DNA of 64,000 bases from Mucilaginibacter sp. OK098 (GTDB taxonomy: Bacteria > Bacteroidota > Bacteroidia > Sphingobacteriales > Sphingobacteriaceae): positions 496,001 to 560,000 of the forward strand of contig NZ_FRCM01000002.1 in assembly GCF_900142915.1 (NCBI RefSeq). Direction: 5' to 3'. Shown in pieces: positions 42,390-51,344 of the stretch. Under the pieces are notes generated by a model that saw only the letters and a program-made list of their open reading frames with translations, made no database searches and was not told the DNA's origin. Positions within the stretch are counted from its first letter, which is position 1. Every line of letters starts with the position of its first letter. Position numbers and translations under genes: made by a program.

Positions 42390-43067
42390 TTGAAAATACT
42401 GGTAATTGAAGATGAAGAAGGCCTGCGGGAAAGTATTGAAGAATATTTTACTGAAGCAGGCAATATTTGCGAAACTGCAAGCAGCTATCAAAGTGCATTA
42501 AGTAAGGTAAGCCTTTACAGGTATGATTGTATCCTGCTGGATATTACGCTGCCCGGTGGTAACGGCATCGACATTTTAAAAAGCTTAAAGGAAAACAGCC
42601 ACCCGGATGGTGTACTTATTATCTCTGCCAAAAACTCACTGGATGACCGCCTGGAAGGATTAAACATTGGCGCAGATGACTACCTGGTAAAGCCATTTCA
42701 TTTATCAGAATTAAAAGCACGGGTTTCGGCAATCATCAGGCGTAAAAGCTATAATGGCAGTAACTTACTTGTATTTAACGAGATCACTATTGATCTGCTG
42801 GCTAAAGATGTAAAGGTGGGTACAACATCTGTAAAATTAACCCGTAAAGAATATGCCTTGTTGCTTTATTTTATAGCCAACAAAGGCAAAGTAGTTTCAA
42901 AAAATGCCATTGCCGAGCATTTATGGGGCGATGGTATTGATATGGCCAATAACTTTGATTTTATTTATTCGCACATTAAAAATATCCGTAAAAAATTAAT
43001 GGAGGCTGGTTGTAATGATTACATACAGGCTGCATATGGTATGGGTTATAAGTTTACCGCTCAATGA
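42390..43067 (+). CDS. OmpR/PhoB-family response regulator
   Basis: The start is TTG at 42390: an in-frame TAA lies 12 bp before it and the protein begins as expected (KILVIEDEEG). The receiver domain covers residues 1-115, with phospho-acceptor Asp51 in CILLDITLPGG and Lys102 in YLVKPFHL. The winged-helix DNA-binding domain covers about 130-225 (LTRKEYALLLYFIANKGKVV). It is translationally coupled to the kinase gene (ATGA overlap). The likely targets include the efflux operon further downstream at 45143-50422. Confidence 0.95.
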   Translation: MKILVIEDEEGLRESIEEYFTEAGNICETASSYQSALSKVSLYRYDCILLDITLPGGNGIDILKSLKENSHPDGVLIISAKNSLDDRLEGLNIGADDYLVKPFHLSELKARVSAIIRRKSYNGSNLLVFNEITIDLLAKDVKVGTTSVKLTRKEYALLLYFIANKGKVVSKNAIAEHLWGDGIDMANNFDFIYSHIKNIRKKLMEAGCNDYIQAAYGMGYKFTAQ

Positions 43068-44353
43068 AGCTTTTAGCCAAATATAACCGGGTAAATTTGA
43101 TCACCATAATAATAGTAATGCTAATAACCGGCATTATTTATTACCAGGCCATCAGCTATATCCTTACCGGACAAAAAGATACCGACCTGGTGGTTGAAGA
43201 GCAGGAGATATTCGATTACGTAAAATTGAACCACCATTTACCGCAAACCTTTGAATCAAACGATCAGCAGATCTCTTTTACACCTGCCAGTCCTGGGTCA
43301 GTAAAAAGAGAGTTTATAAATACAATGTATTTTAAACAATGGGGGCAGGATGAGAAGCATAAAAAACACAAACACAGGCGCGAAGGGGAATATGAATCAG
43401 CCAGGGGTTTAATAAGTTCTGTTACGGTTGGTGATAAATATTACAAAATACTCATTGTAGAGTCGAAGGTGGAAACTGAAGATCTGATCCGCTTTATTTT
43501 CTTGATCACTATTGGCGTAATCCTGCTTTTATTACTGGTTTTAGTGGTAACCAACCGCTTAATTTTAAATCGGCTGTGGCAACCTTTTTATAATATAATG
43601 AGCGAATTGCGGCTTTTTAATATTGCTGACAGTAAGCAAATTCCAAAACTGGATAATAATATTGATGAGTTTAAAGAGCTGAATAATGCTGTAATTGATA
43701 TGGCGGCAAGAGCTAAAAATGATTACCAGGACCTTAAAGTATTTACTGAAAACGCCTCGCACGAACTGCTTACCCCTATTGCTGTTATTAACTCAAAGCT
43801 GGATACCCTGATCCAAACTGAAAACTTTAGCGACAGGCAAAGTAAGCTTTTGAATGACCTGTATAGCGCCGTGTCAAGGCTGAACCGCTTAAATCAATCG
43901 TTATTATTGCTTGTGAAAATTGAAAACCGCCTGGTGCATGATAAACAGCAAATGAACCTGCGGGAACTGGTTGATGAAATGATCATTCAGTTTGAAGAGA
44001 TCTTTAATGATAAGGACTTAAAGCTAACTTATGAGCTTGATGATAAAGAAATTTATGCCAGCCGGTATTTGGTCGAGATCTTGCTAAGTAACCTAATCAG
44101 TAATGCAATAAGGCATAATCAGCACGGAGGCAGCATCATTATCAATTTAAATGCGGAAAGCCTTATCATTAAAAATACAGGTGATAATGCGTCTCTACCA
44201 GATGAAAAGATCTTTACCCGCTTTCATAAGTCATCGGGATCTGAAGGCAGCGGACTGGGATTGACTATTTCGAGGCAGATCTGCGAGAACTTTGGGTTTA
44301 AGCTGGAGTACTTGTTTGAAGGGTCTTTCCACACCTTTATTGTAAAATTTTGA
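43064..44353 (+). CDS. Sensor histidine kinase
   Basis: The 429-residue protein has helix 1 (about residues 11-33), a periplasmic sensor (34-140), helix 2 (143-163), then HisKA with His233 in ASHELLTPIAV, and an HATPase (LLISNAIRHNQHGG, then GSGLGLTIS). The sensor has a basic/His patch (EKHKKHKHRR, about residues 97-106), as expected for metal-binding sensors. It shares an operon with the response regulator. The kinase is complete. Confidence 0.95.
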   Translation: MKLLAKYNRVNLITIIIVMLITGIIYYQAISYILTGQKDTDLVVEEQEIFDYVKLNHHLPQTFESNDQQISFTPASPGSVKREFINTMYFKQWGQDEKHKKHKHRREGEYESARGLISSVTVGDKYYKILIVESKVETEDLIRFIFLITIGVILLLLLVLVVTNRLILNRLWQPFYNIMSELRLFNIADSKQIPKLDNNIDEFKELNNAVIDMAARAKNDYQDLKVFTENASHELLTPIAVINSKLDTLIQTENFSDRQSKLLNDLYSAVSRLNRLNQSLLLLVKIENRLVHDKQQMNLRELVDEMIIQFEEIFNDKDLKLTYELDDKEIYASRYLVEILLSNLISNAIRHNQHGGSIIINLNAESLIIKNTGDNASLPDEKIFTRFHKSSGSEGSGLGLTISRQICENFGFKLEYLFEGSFHTFIVKF

Positions 44354-44372
44354 TTATGTAGTGATTTTACAA

Positions 44373-44729
44373 CTATTTTCTTTGTCTATATTCTTTTACA
44401 ATATCTTCCAATTGTTTTACAACGTCAACTTTTTTGATGTTACCAATATCAGATTTATTATAGATGTTAGTTAATAATATAGTGATCCCTTCAGTTGTTT
44501 TTTCCAAATGATAATATAATACTCTAAATCCTCCACTTTTGCCTGACCCTTTACTTTCATCAGCCAGTCTAACCTTGTAAACATTACCACCGTATGAAAC
44601 CCCCAGGTATGGGTTTTCTAGTAATTTTTCCTGAAGTTCGTTTAATGATTTTTTTAGTGAGTGATACTTTTTAGCCAGTGGCTTTATATCTCTTTTAAAT
44701 TCAGGAGATACTTCAACGATGTTAGTCAT
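44373..44729 (-). CDS. RelE/ParE-family toxin
   Basis: The 118-residue protein fits the RelE/ParE toxin fold: VEVSPEFKRDIKPLAKKYHS at the start, then YKVRLADESKGSGKSGGFRV (core strand) and ITILLTNIYNKSD. RelE members cut mRNA at the ribosome and ParE members poison gyrase; this sequence does not decide between them. It overlaps the antitoxin gene by 8 bp. The pair lies between the kinase and the efflux genes, on the other strand. Confidence 0.87.
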   Translation of the reverse strand: MTNIVEVSPEFKRDIKPLAKKYHSLKKSLNELQEKLLENPYLGVSYGGNVYKVRLADESKGSGKSGGFRVLYYHLEKTTEGITILLTNIYNKSDIGNIKKVDVVKQLEDIVKEYRQRK

Positions 44730-44937
44730 TCCAAAGTTCAGAAAAGGGAATAGATTTGACTTTACCTTCTTTTATGGACAAGGCTTCTTTTAACCCTCTT
44801 TTTAAAAGTTCAACCTCATTTTCTGATAAATCTTCATCGTCATTGTGAATACTAAGAATATTACCTCCTTTTGCCTTTACCAAATTCGAAATATCATCAG
44901 TGGCACTTTCCGGTATTTCCAAAGTTATAGTTGTCAT
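44722..44937 (-). CDS. Antitoxin partner of RelE/ParE toxin
   Basis: I start at MTTITLEIPESATDD (71 residues), with an upstream ATG at 44961 as alternative. It lacks an obvious helix-turn-helix at the start and instead has a short beta-like strand, followed by an acidic helix (NDDEDLSENEVELLKRGLKE) and a C-terminal region ending SIPFSELWND that probably wraps the toxin. The order (antitoxin then toxin, 8-bp overlap) is typical. The family is not certain. Confidence 0.8.
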   Translation of the reverse strand: MTTITLEIPESATDDISNLVKAKGGNILSIHNDDEDLSENEVELLKRGLKEALSIKEGKVKSIPFSELWND

Positions 44938-45142
44938 TATGTTATAATAATAAAAGTACATATCAAATTTAAGGAATTTTATTTAAATCAAGCTTTCAAT
45001 ATTGTCAATATTCCATTATCCGGCGAGTGCTCCTTTTTTAATAAATCAGCGAAATCCATCAATCAATTTAAAACAATGGTCCCAAATTAATTCAGAATTA
45101 TATTATAATTTAGCTACTTCAAAGGCATTATTTAATTACCGG

Positions 45143-46378
45143 ATGAGATTATTTTTCAGCATTGTTTTATTCACATTTACTTGTTCTGTTTCGCTTGCAC
45201 AAACCTATACGCTCGATCATTATTTGGAAACAGCAAAAAGCAATAGTCCACTGTTAAAAGATCTTCATAACCAGGTTGCCTCCAATCAAATTGATAGCTT
45301 ACGCTTGCGTGCCGGCCTTAAACCGCAAATCAATTTAAATAGCGGCGGCTTATATGCACCCAGCATTGATGGTTATGCTTATGCAGGCGCTATTACAAAC
45401 GTGCATACATTCAATGCTTTAATGAGTGCAAACCAGGCCATCATCAGCAAAAAAAATGTAAATGCGCAGATTGAAACGATTAATTTATTATCCCAATCTG
45501 TTGGCAATTCCGCTAAAATATCCGAACAGGACCTTAAGAAAGCGGTTACTGCCCAATATATTACTGCTTATGGCAGCTTACAGCAAGTAAAGTTTAGCCA
45601 GGAAGTTGTTGACTTATTAACTAAAGAGGAAGATTTGCTTAAAAAGCTTACGCGTAACAATGTTTATCGCCAAAGCGACTACCTTACCTTTTTAGTTACC
45701 TTAAAGCAGCAGCAGCTACAGCTGTCGCAATCAAGGTTGCAATATAAAAACGATTATAGCACCCTTAATTATTTAGCAGGTATTGCTGATACCAGCATGA
45801 TCGAGTTGCAGGATCCTGATATTCAGCGTGCTGTACTGCCTGATATAAGTAACAGCATATTTTTCAAACAATATAAACTTGACAGCCTTAAACTGATCAA
45901 TAGTCGCCAACTGATTGATTTTAGCTATAAACCCAAAGTAAACATTTTAGCTGATGGCGGGTATAATTCTGACTTTATGGGGCAGGCTTATAAAAACTTC
46001 GGTGTTAGCGCAGGCTTTAGTTTTACAATGCCTATTTATGATGGCGGCCAACGAAAGATGCAGTATCGCAAACTATCTCTTGAAGAAGAAACACGAAAAA
46101 GCTACAAGGCATTTTTTAATACGCAATACTATCAGCAAATAGCCCAGCTTAAACAGCAGATCAGCGAAAATGAAAATCTGCTCGCCCAGATAGACGAACA
46201 AATAAAATATTCAGAAAGTTTGATTAAGGTTGATAACCAGCTTTTACAAACCGGCGATCTGCGTATTGCCGACCTAATACTGGCTGTTAACAATTATCTA
46301 ACCATAAAAAATCTGCGTACCACAACTACTATTAATAAAATGCAGCTTATTAATCAATTAAACTACTGGAATAAATAA
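45143..46378 (+). CDS. TolC-family outer-membrane efflux channel
   Basis: I start at the ATG at 45143 (411 residues), directly before the signal peptide (SIVLFTFTCSVSLAQ). The long alternating helical hairpins and two beta regions match TolC/OEP (Q/N-rich coiled coil, for example QQLQLSQSRLQYKND and LKQQISENENLLAQI). It is the first gene of the TolC-adaptor-RND operon and forms the outer-membrane duct. Confidence 0.92.
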   Translation: MRLFFSIVLFTFTCSVSLAQTYTLDHYLETAKSNSPLLKDLHNQVASNQIDSLRLRAGLKPQINLNSGGLYAPSIDGYAYAGAITNVHTFNALMSANQAIISKKNVNAQIETINLLSQSVGNSAKISEQDLKKAVTAQYITAYGSLQQVKFSQEVVDLLTKEEDLLKKLTRNNVYRQSDYLTFLVTLKQQQLQLSQSRLQYKNDYSTLNYLAGIADTSMIELQDPDIQRAVLPDISNSIFFKQYKLDSLKLINSRQLIDFSYKPKVNILADGGYNSDFMGQAYKNFGVSAGFSFTMPIYDGGQRKMQYRKLSLEEETRKSYKAFFNTQYYQQIAQLKQQISENENLLAQIDEQIKYSESLIKVDNQLLQTGDLRIADLILAVNNYLTIKNLRTTTTINKMQLINQLNYWNK

Positions 46379-46379
46379 C

Positions 46380-47333
46380 ATGAAAGATCTGTATACATCC
46401 TATTCCCGTTTCAAAAATATCTTGTGTTTTGCAGCAATTGCTTTGGTATATGTATCATGCAAAAGCGGTGCAGCACCCGCAGCTGATGACGCGGCAGCGC
46501 CGACGGCTACAGAAACTCCGGTTAAAGTAACCACAATTGATGAGAGCGCTCTTGTAAATTATACCGAGCTTAATGCCACTTCATCATTTCTGCAAAAAAA
46601 CTTTGTAAAGGCAAATGCAATAGGATATTTACAAACAGTTAATGCCAAAATTGGGCATTATGTAAATAAAGGCGAAGTACTTTTCACCATTAAAACCAAG
46701 GAAGCCCAAAGCATTGGCAACAGCATAAATGTGCTTGATACCACGTTCAAATTCTCGGGTGTAAATAAAATCAAAGCGTCGGAACATGGCTATATTACCC
46801 AGCTGAGTCACCAGGCCGGCGATTATGTACAGGATGGTGAACAATTAGCGATAATAAGTGACAGATCGAGCTTTGCATTTATAATGCAGCTGCCTTATGA
46901 AATGCGCGGCAATGTAAAAAGCAACCAGGACGTACAGCTTACCCTTCCTGACGGAACAAAACTAACCGGCCGCGTGGCTTCTTTTATGCCAACGGTCGAC
47001 ACCCTTTCGCAAACACAGGGGGTGATTTTAAAGGTAAATTCAACTGCGCCCATCCCTGAAAATCTGGTTGCCAGGGCACGTATAATTAAATCAGCCAAAT
47101 CAAATACAATATCGCTGCCCAAATCTGCACTGTTATCAAACGAAACACAAACTGAATTTTGGGTAATGAAGTTGATAAATGCGACAACGGCGGTTAAAAC
47201 ACTAGTAACAAAAGGCATTGAAAGCGGTGACAGGGTTGAAATATTGTCGCCTAAATTTTCAAGCCAGGATAAGATAGTTATAAGCGGAAATTACGGTTTA
47301 GCAGATACTGCTAAAGTTAAAATTGTGCAATAA
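46380..47333 (+). CDS. RND efflux periplasmic adaptor, lipoprotein
   Basis: The 317-residue protein has a lipobox ending VYVSC (Cys27), so it is lipid-anchored. Its fold is the membrane-fusion type: a lipoyl half (NAKIGHYVNKGEVLFTIK), a beta-barrel domain (FIMQLPYEMRGNVKSNQ) and a membrane-proximal domain. The alpha-hairpin is short or absent, as in some CusB-like proteins. It follows the TolC gene after 1 bp and its stop codon overlaps the RND start by 1 bp. Confidence 0.9.
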   Translation: MKDLYTSYSRFKNILCFAAIALVYVSCKSGAAPAADDAAAPTATETPVKVTTIDESALVNYTELNATSSFLQKNFVKANAIGYLQTVNAKIGHYVNKGEVLFTIKTKEAQSIGNSINVLDTTFKFSGVNKIKASEHGYITQLSHQAGDYVQDGEQLAIISDRSSFAFIMQLPYEMRGNVKSNQDVQLTLPDGTKLTGRVASFMPTVDTLSQTQGVILKVNSTAPIPENLVARARIIKSAKSNTISLPKSALLSNETQTEFWVMKLINATTAVKTLVTKGIESGDRVEILSPKFSSQDKIVISGNYGLADTAKVKIVQ

Positions 47334-50300
47334 TGGGTAAAACAGTAGATAAGGTAGAGAACTTTTTTATCTTTTACAGAAAACCGCTCATGATGGTATT
47401 ATCGCTCATTTTAATGGGCGGAATATTTTCTTATACCAAACTCCAAACATCACTTTTTCCGGAGATAACTTTTCCCAAAATAAAGGTTATTGCTGATGCG
47501 GGCCTGCAGCCTGTTAACAAAATGATGATAACGGTAACCAAACCGTTAGAAAATGCCATAAAGCAGGTACCCGACTTACAAATGGTACGCAGCACTACCA
47601 GCCGCGGAAGTGCCGAGATCTCTGCTTATATGAATTGGAGCGCTGATATAGACCTGAGCAAACAACAGATAGAATCACAGATCAGCAAAATACAAAACAG
47701 CTTGCCGCCTGATGTAAACATATCTGTTGAGAAGATGAATCCCTCTATACTACCAGTTAGCGGGTACACGCTCGAAAGCCATGAACGCTCTCCTATCGAG
47801 TTAAAACAACTGGCAACTTTTACGGTAAAGCCATTCCTTTCGCAGGTAAGCGGTGTTTCTGAAATAAGGATCATTGGCGGTAAAACCAAGGAATACTGGC
47901 TGGTGCTTAACCAGGTTAAGATGACTTCGCTCTCCTTAACGCCTGATATGATCAGCAATGCTCTTAGCCAAACAAACTTCATAAAATCAGAGGGCTACCT
48001 GTCTGACTATAAAATGCTTTATCTTACCGTAACTGATGCTACTGTAAGCGCTAAGGATCAGCTGGAAAATATAGTAGTGAGCAATAACAGCAAAAGGGTT
48101 ATCCAGTTAAAAGATATTGCTGCAATACAGATAAATGAAGGTATAGAGTACACCAAAATTAACGCCAACGGGCATGATGGCGTGTTGGTAGCAGTTATTA
48201 AACAACCCAATGCTAATTTAATAACCCTGTCTACAGACATTACAGCAAAAGTAGCTGCCCTGCAAAAAATATTGCCTAAAGACGTAACCATAAAGCCTTA
48301 TTATGTACAGGCAGACTTTGTTAACGACTCGGTTAAAAGTGTTACCGATAGTGTTTGGATAGGTTTATTGCTGGCCATTATTGTAGCTATAATTTTCCTC
48401 CGCTCATTAAAGGCAAGTGCTACTATACTGATCACTATACCGGTAACACTGGGGCTTACCCTTATTGTACTTTATATAATCGGGTATTCATTCAACATCA
48501 TGACACTGGGCGCAATAGCTGCAGCAATAGGTTTAATTATTGATGATGCCATTGTAGTTGTTGAGCAAATACACCGTACACACGAAGAACACCCCACCGA
48601 ACCAACCAGCAGGCTTTTAAAAAAGGCTATTGATTATCTTTTCCCGGCCATGGTAGGGTCGTCTGTAAGTACAATTGTAATATTTGTACCCTTTTTACTG
48701 ATGACAGGTGTTGCAGGGGCTTATTTTAAAGTAATGACCAATACCATGATCATTACACTTATCTGCTCGTTTATTGTAACATGGATAGGTTTACCGGTAA
48801 TATACCTGTTTCTTACACGCAACCACCACAATAACTCAACAGATGTAAAGGAAGAAACACATGAGGTAAAAAGGCAAGGATGGGTTTCGTTTTTTATACT
48901 GCGCCCATTTATAAGCATTGTTATAATGCTGGCCTTAATTGCAATCATTGTTTTTATACCATCAAATCTAAAAACCGGCTTTTTGCCTGATATGGACGAA
49001 GGAAGCATAGTGCTGGATTACAGTTCGCCTCCAGGCACCTCACTTCAGGAAACAGACAGGATGCTGCGCGAAGTGGAAAAAACCATTAGCAAGCATCCGG
49101 ATGTGGCAACATACTCGCGCAGAACCGGCACCCAAATGGGCTTCTTTATAACGGAACCAAATACCGGTGATTACCTGATCCAGCTAAAAAAGAATCGTGC
49201 AAAAACAACCGAAGAAGTAACCAGCGATATAAGGGCCGAAATAGAAAAAACGCAGCCCGCTTTAAGAGTTGATTTTGGACAGGTAATAACCGATATGCTT
49301 GGCGACCTGATGAGCTCGACCCAGCCAATTGAGATCAAAGTATTTGGTGACGACCAGCAAACGCTGCAACAACTTTCAAAACAAGTTGCTGCTGAAGTTA
49401 CTGCTGTTAAAGGCACTGCTGATGTTTTTGACGGCATTGTAATTGCAGGCCCTTCAGTTAGTATTTTACCCAATTTTACAAAGCTTGCACAGTATGGCGT
49501 TACCCCTAACAACCTTCAATTTCAGGCCCAAACCGCTTTGGATGGCAATGTTGTTGGAAACCTGTATGAACCCCTACAGCTATCGCCGATCCGCATGGTT
49601 TACCCTGGTAACAGGTATTTAAATATAACAGCTATAAAAAACCTGAATATATTTTTAAATAACGGACGGCTGGTACCTATAAGCCAGTTGGCCACAGTTG
49701 ATATAAAACCAGGTGACGCCGAAATAAATCGCCAGGATCTGCAATCAATGGGGGTAATTACCGCCCGTTTGGAAAATAGCGATCTGGGCACAGTTATACC
49801 GGCCATTCAGAAAAATATCTCTCAAAAAATAATTTTGCCAAGAGGCTACCACATTGAATATGGTGGCGCTTATGCCGAGCAACAACAATCGTTCAAAGAA
49901 CTCCTGATCATACTTATTACATCAAGCTTACTGGTATTTGGCGTTATCCTCTTCCTGTTCAAACAGTTCAGAATAGCATTTTTGATCCTGGTAATGGCTG
50001 TTTTGGGCATTGCAGGCAGTTTTCTGGCTTTATATTTAACCAATACACCACTTAATGTAGGCAGCTACACCGGGTTGATAATGATTGTTGGGATAATTGG
50101 CGAGAATGCCATATTTACCTTTTTACAATTCAGGGAAAGCGCACGCGAAAAAACTGTGGATGAAGCGATTATCTATTCCATTTCAACCCGTCTGCGCCCC
50201 AAGCTGATGACAGCTTTAGGGGCCATTATAGCATTAACTCCACTTGCTTTGGGCATTGGAGCAGGCGCACAACTGCACCAGCCCTTGGCCATTGCGGTAA

Positions 50301-50422
50301 TTGGCGGTTTTTTAGTAGCGCTGCCATTATTGCTTATTGTATTACCAAGCATGATGCGTATTTTTTACAAATCAGGGCATTTTCATGATAGTGTTCATTC
50401 AGAGCCAGGAACTGAAAGTTAG
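47333..50422 (+). CDS. RND efflux transporter permease
   Basis: The 1,029-residue protein has the RND layout: helix 1 at residues 14-34, a periplasmic porter, helices 2-6 (about 335-490) with the conserved acidic pair in IIDDAIVVVEQIHR, then the second half ending in DSVHSEPGTES. The porter domains have the two-fold repeat. It may pump drugs or metals. The proton-relay acidic residues in helix 4 are in place. The His-rich kinase sensor at 43064 suggests metal, but CusA-type Met residues are not clearly present. Confidence 0.93.
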   Translation: MGKTVDKVENFFIFYRKPLMMVLSLILMGGIFSYTKLQTSLFPEITFPKIKVIADAGLQPVNKMMITVTKPLENAIKQVPDLQMVRSTTSRGSAEISAYMNWSADIDLSKQQIESQISKIQNSLPPDVNISVEKMNPSILPVSGYTLESHERSPIELKQLATFTVKPFLSQVSGVSEIRIIGGKTKEYWLVLNQVKMTSLSLTPDMISNALSQTNFIKSEGYLSDYKMLYLTVTDATVSAKDQLENIVVSNNSKRVIQLKDIAAIQINEGIEYTKINANGHDGVLVAVIKQPNANLITLSTDITAKVAALQKILPKDVTIKPYYVQADFVNDSVKSVTDSVWIGLLLAIIVAIIFLRSLKASATILITIPVTLGLTLIVLYIIGYSFNIMTLGAIAAAIGLIIDDAIVVVEQIHRTHEEHPTEPTSRLLKKAIDYLFPAMVGSSVSTIVIFVPFLLMTGVAGAYFKVMTNTMIITLICSFIVTWIGLPVIYLFLTRNHHNNSTDVKEETHEVKRQGWVSFFILRPFISIVIMLALIAIIVFIPSNLKTGFLPDMDEGSIVLDYSSPPGTSLQETDRMLREVEKTISKHPDVATYSRRTGTQMGFFITEPNTGDYLIQLKKNRAKTTEEVTSDIRAEIEKTQPALRVDFGQVITDMLGDLMSSTQPIEIKVFGDDQQTLQQLSKQVAAEVTAVKGTADVFDGIVIAGPSVSILPNFTKLAQYGVTPNNLQFQAQTALDGNVVGNLYEPLQLSPIRMVYPGNRYLNITAIKNLNIFLNNGRLVPISQLATVDIKPGDAEINRQDLQSMGVITARLENSDLGTVIPAIQKNISQKIILPRGYHIEYGGAYAEQQQSFKELLIILITSSLLVFGVILFLFKQFRIAFLILVMAVLGIAGSFLALYLTNTPLNVGSYTGLIMIVGIIGENAIFTFLQFRESAREKTVDEAIIYSISTRLRPKLMTALGAIIALTPLALGIGAGAQLHQPLAIAVIGGFLVALPLLLIVLPSMMRIFYKSGHFHDSVHSEPGTES

Positions 50423-50444
50423 AATACTAACGTTTTTACAATAA

Positions 50445-50475
50445 AAAACCGGCCCTGCAAAATATGCGGGCCGGT
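50445..50475 (-). terminator. Terminator after GIN-domain gene (bidirectional)
   Basis: On the minus strand ACCGGCCCGCA and TGCAGGGCCGGT form a stem with a short AT loop, followed by TTTTTTATTG. It lies between the convergent RND and GIN genes and can stop both. Confidence 0.8.
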
Positions 50476-50494
50476 GAGCGGTATAGGTATTTAA

Positions 50495-51094
50495 TTATAG
50501 TGAAACAAAATCTGCTGAGCCATCCTTGGCATCAACATCCGTTTTCTTCATATTTTCAGTAACAAGGTTTACAGTATTTAAAACTGAGGTTCTGTTATAT
50601 TTAATTTCGCCAAGGCTGATGTATCCTGAAAGTTTTGCTTTGGCGTTATCATTTAAGGTAATGTTTGCCTGGAACGCATCAACGTTTAACTGTACTGATG
50701 CAGTGTTGTATAAGTCTACATTAATGTCAATTAAAGAAAGCGTTCCGAATGATTTTACCTGTGCATTGTCATAAACAGCCAGGCTGCGTAAATCACTTGC
50801 GGTAACCCAAACTACCAGTTTTTCTGTTTTGTATGATGAGATGCATAGCGTACCATTTTGGTTCTGTACCAATGCGCTTTCTTTATAGTATTGGTTATAA
50901 ACCTTTATTTGATCAGTTGCCCCGTCAGAAACGTAAAGCTCAACATTGCCGTGCACTTCAATTTTATTGATGGTGCTTACATCGGTTAAAACAGTGTATG
51001 CCTGACTGTCTTTAGCGGTTGCGGCATAGGTGGATTGATTTATGCCGAATACTGTTACCAGTAATAATGCGGTGATTAAAATTATAGTTTTCAT
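50495..51094 (-). CDS. Exported GIN-domain protein (DUF2807)
   Basis: The 199-residue protein has a signal peptide (ITALLLVTVFGINQSTYA) and a DUF2807/GIN domain: repeating beta strands of a right-handed helix type (INKIEVHGNVELYVSDG, then LRSLAVYDNAQVKSFG and VQLNVDAFQANITLNDNAKA). Such proteins are exported and usually have unknown function. It forms a single gene. Confidence 0.88.
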   Translation of the reverse strand: MKTIILITALLLVTVFGINQSTYAATAKDSQAYTVLTDVSTINKIEVHGNVELYVSDGATDQIKVYNQYYKESALVQNQNGTLCISSYKTEKLVVWVTASDLRSLAVYDNAQVKSFGTLSLIDINVDLYNTASVQLNVDAFQANITLNDNAKAKLSGYISLGEIKYNRTSVLNTVNLVTENMKKTDVDAKDGSADFVSL

Positions 51095-51218
51095 TGTTAT
51101 ATTTTTTAATGATGATTATTTATTATTTTACTAACCCATGCCAATATTGATACCCTATTTATAAAAATCTCATTATCAAGTAAATAAGTTTTATTTTTAT
51201 TTAAAAAGTGTTCGATAG

Positions 51219-51250
51219 CGTACGCTTCCTGCGCGAAGGCGTACGTTTTT
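51219..51250 (+). terminator. Hairpin and T-run in the leader of the YncE-like gene
   Basis: CGTACGCTTC and GAAGGCGTACG pair (one bulge), followed by TTTTT at 51246-51250. It lies 95 bp before the start of the YncE-like gene, with no plus-strand gene in front. It may be an attenuator or the end of a small RNA. Confidence 0.5.
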
Positions 51251-51344
51251 CGTCCGCCGGAAAGTTTTTTCAACCGGGCATTTGCCCAAATTTCCTACAG
51301 AATTAATTTCCATATTTATAGATAAATCAAATTACCCTTTTAAT

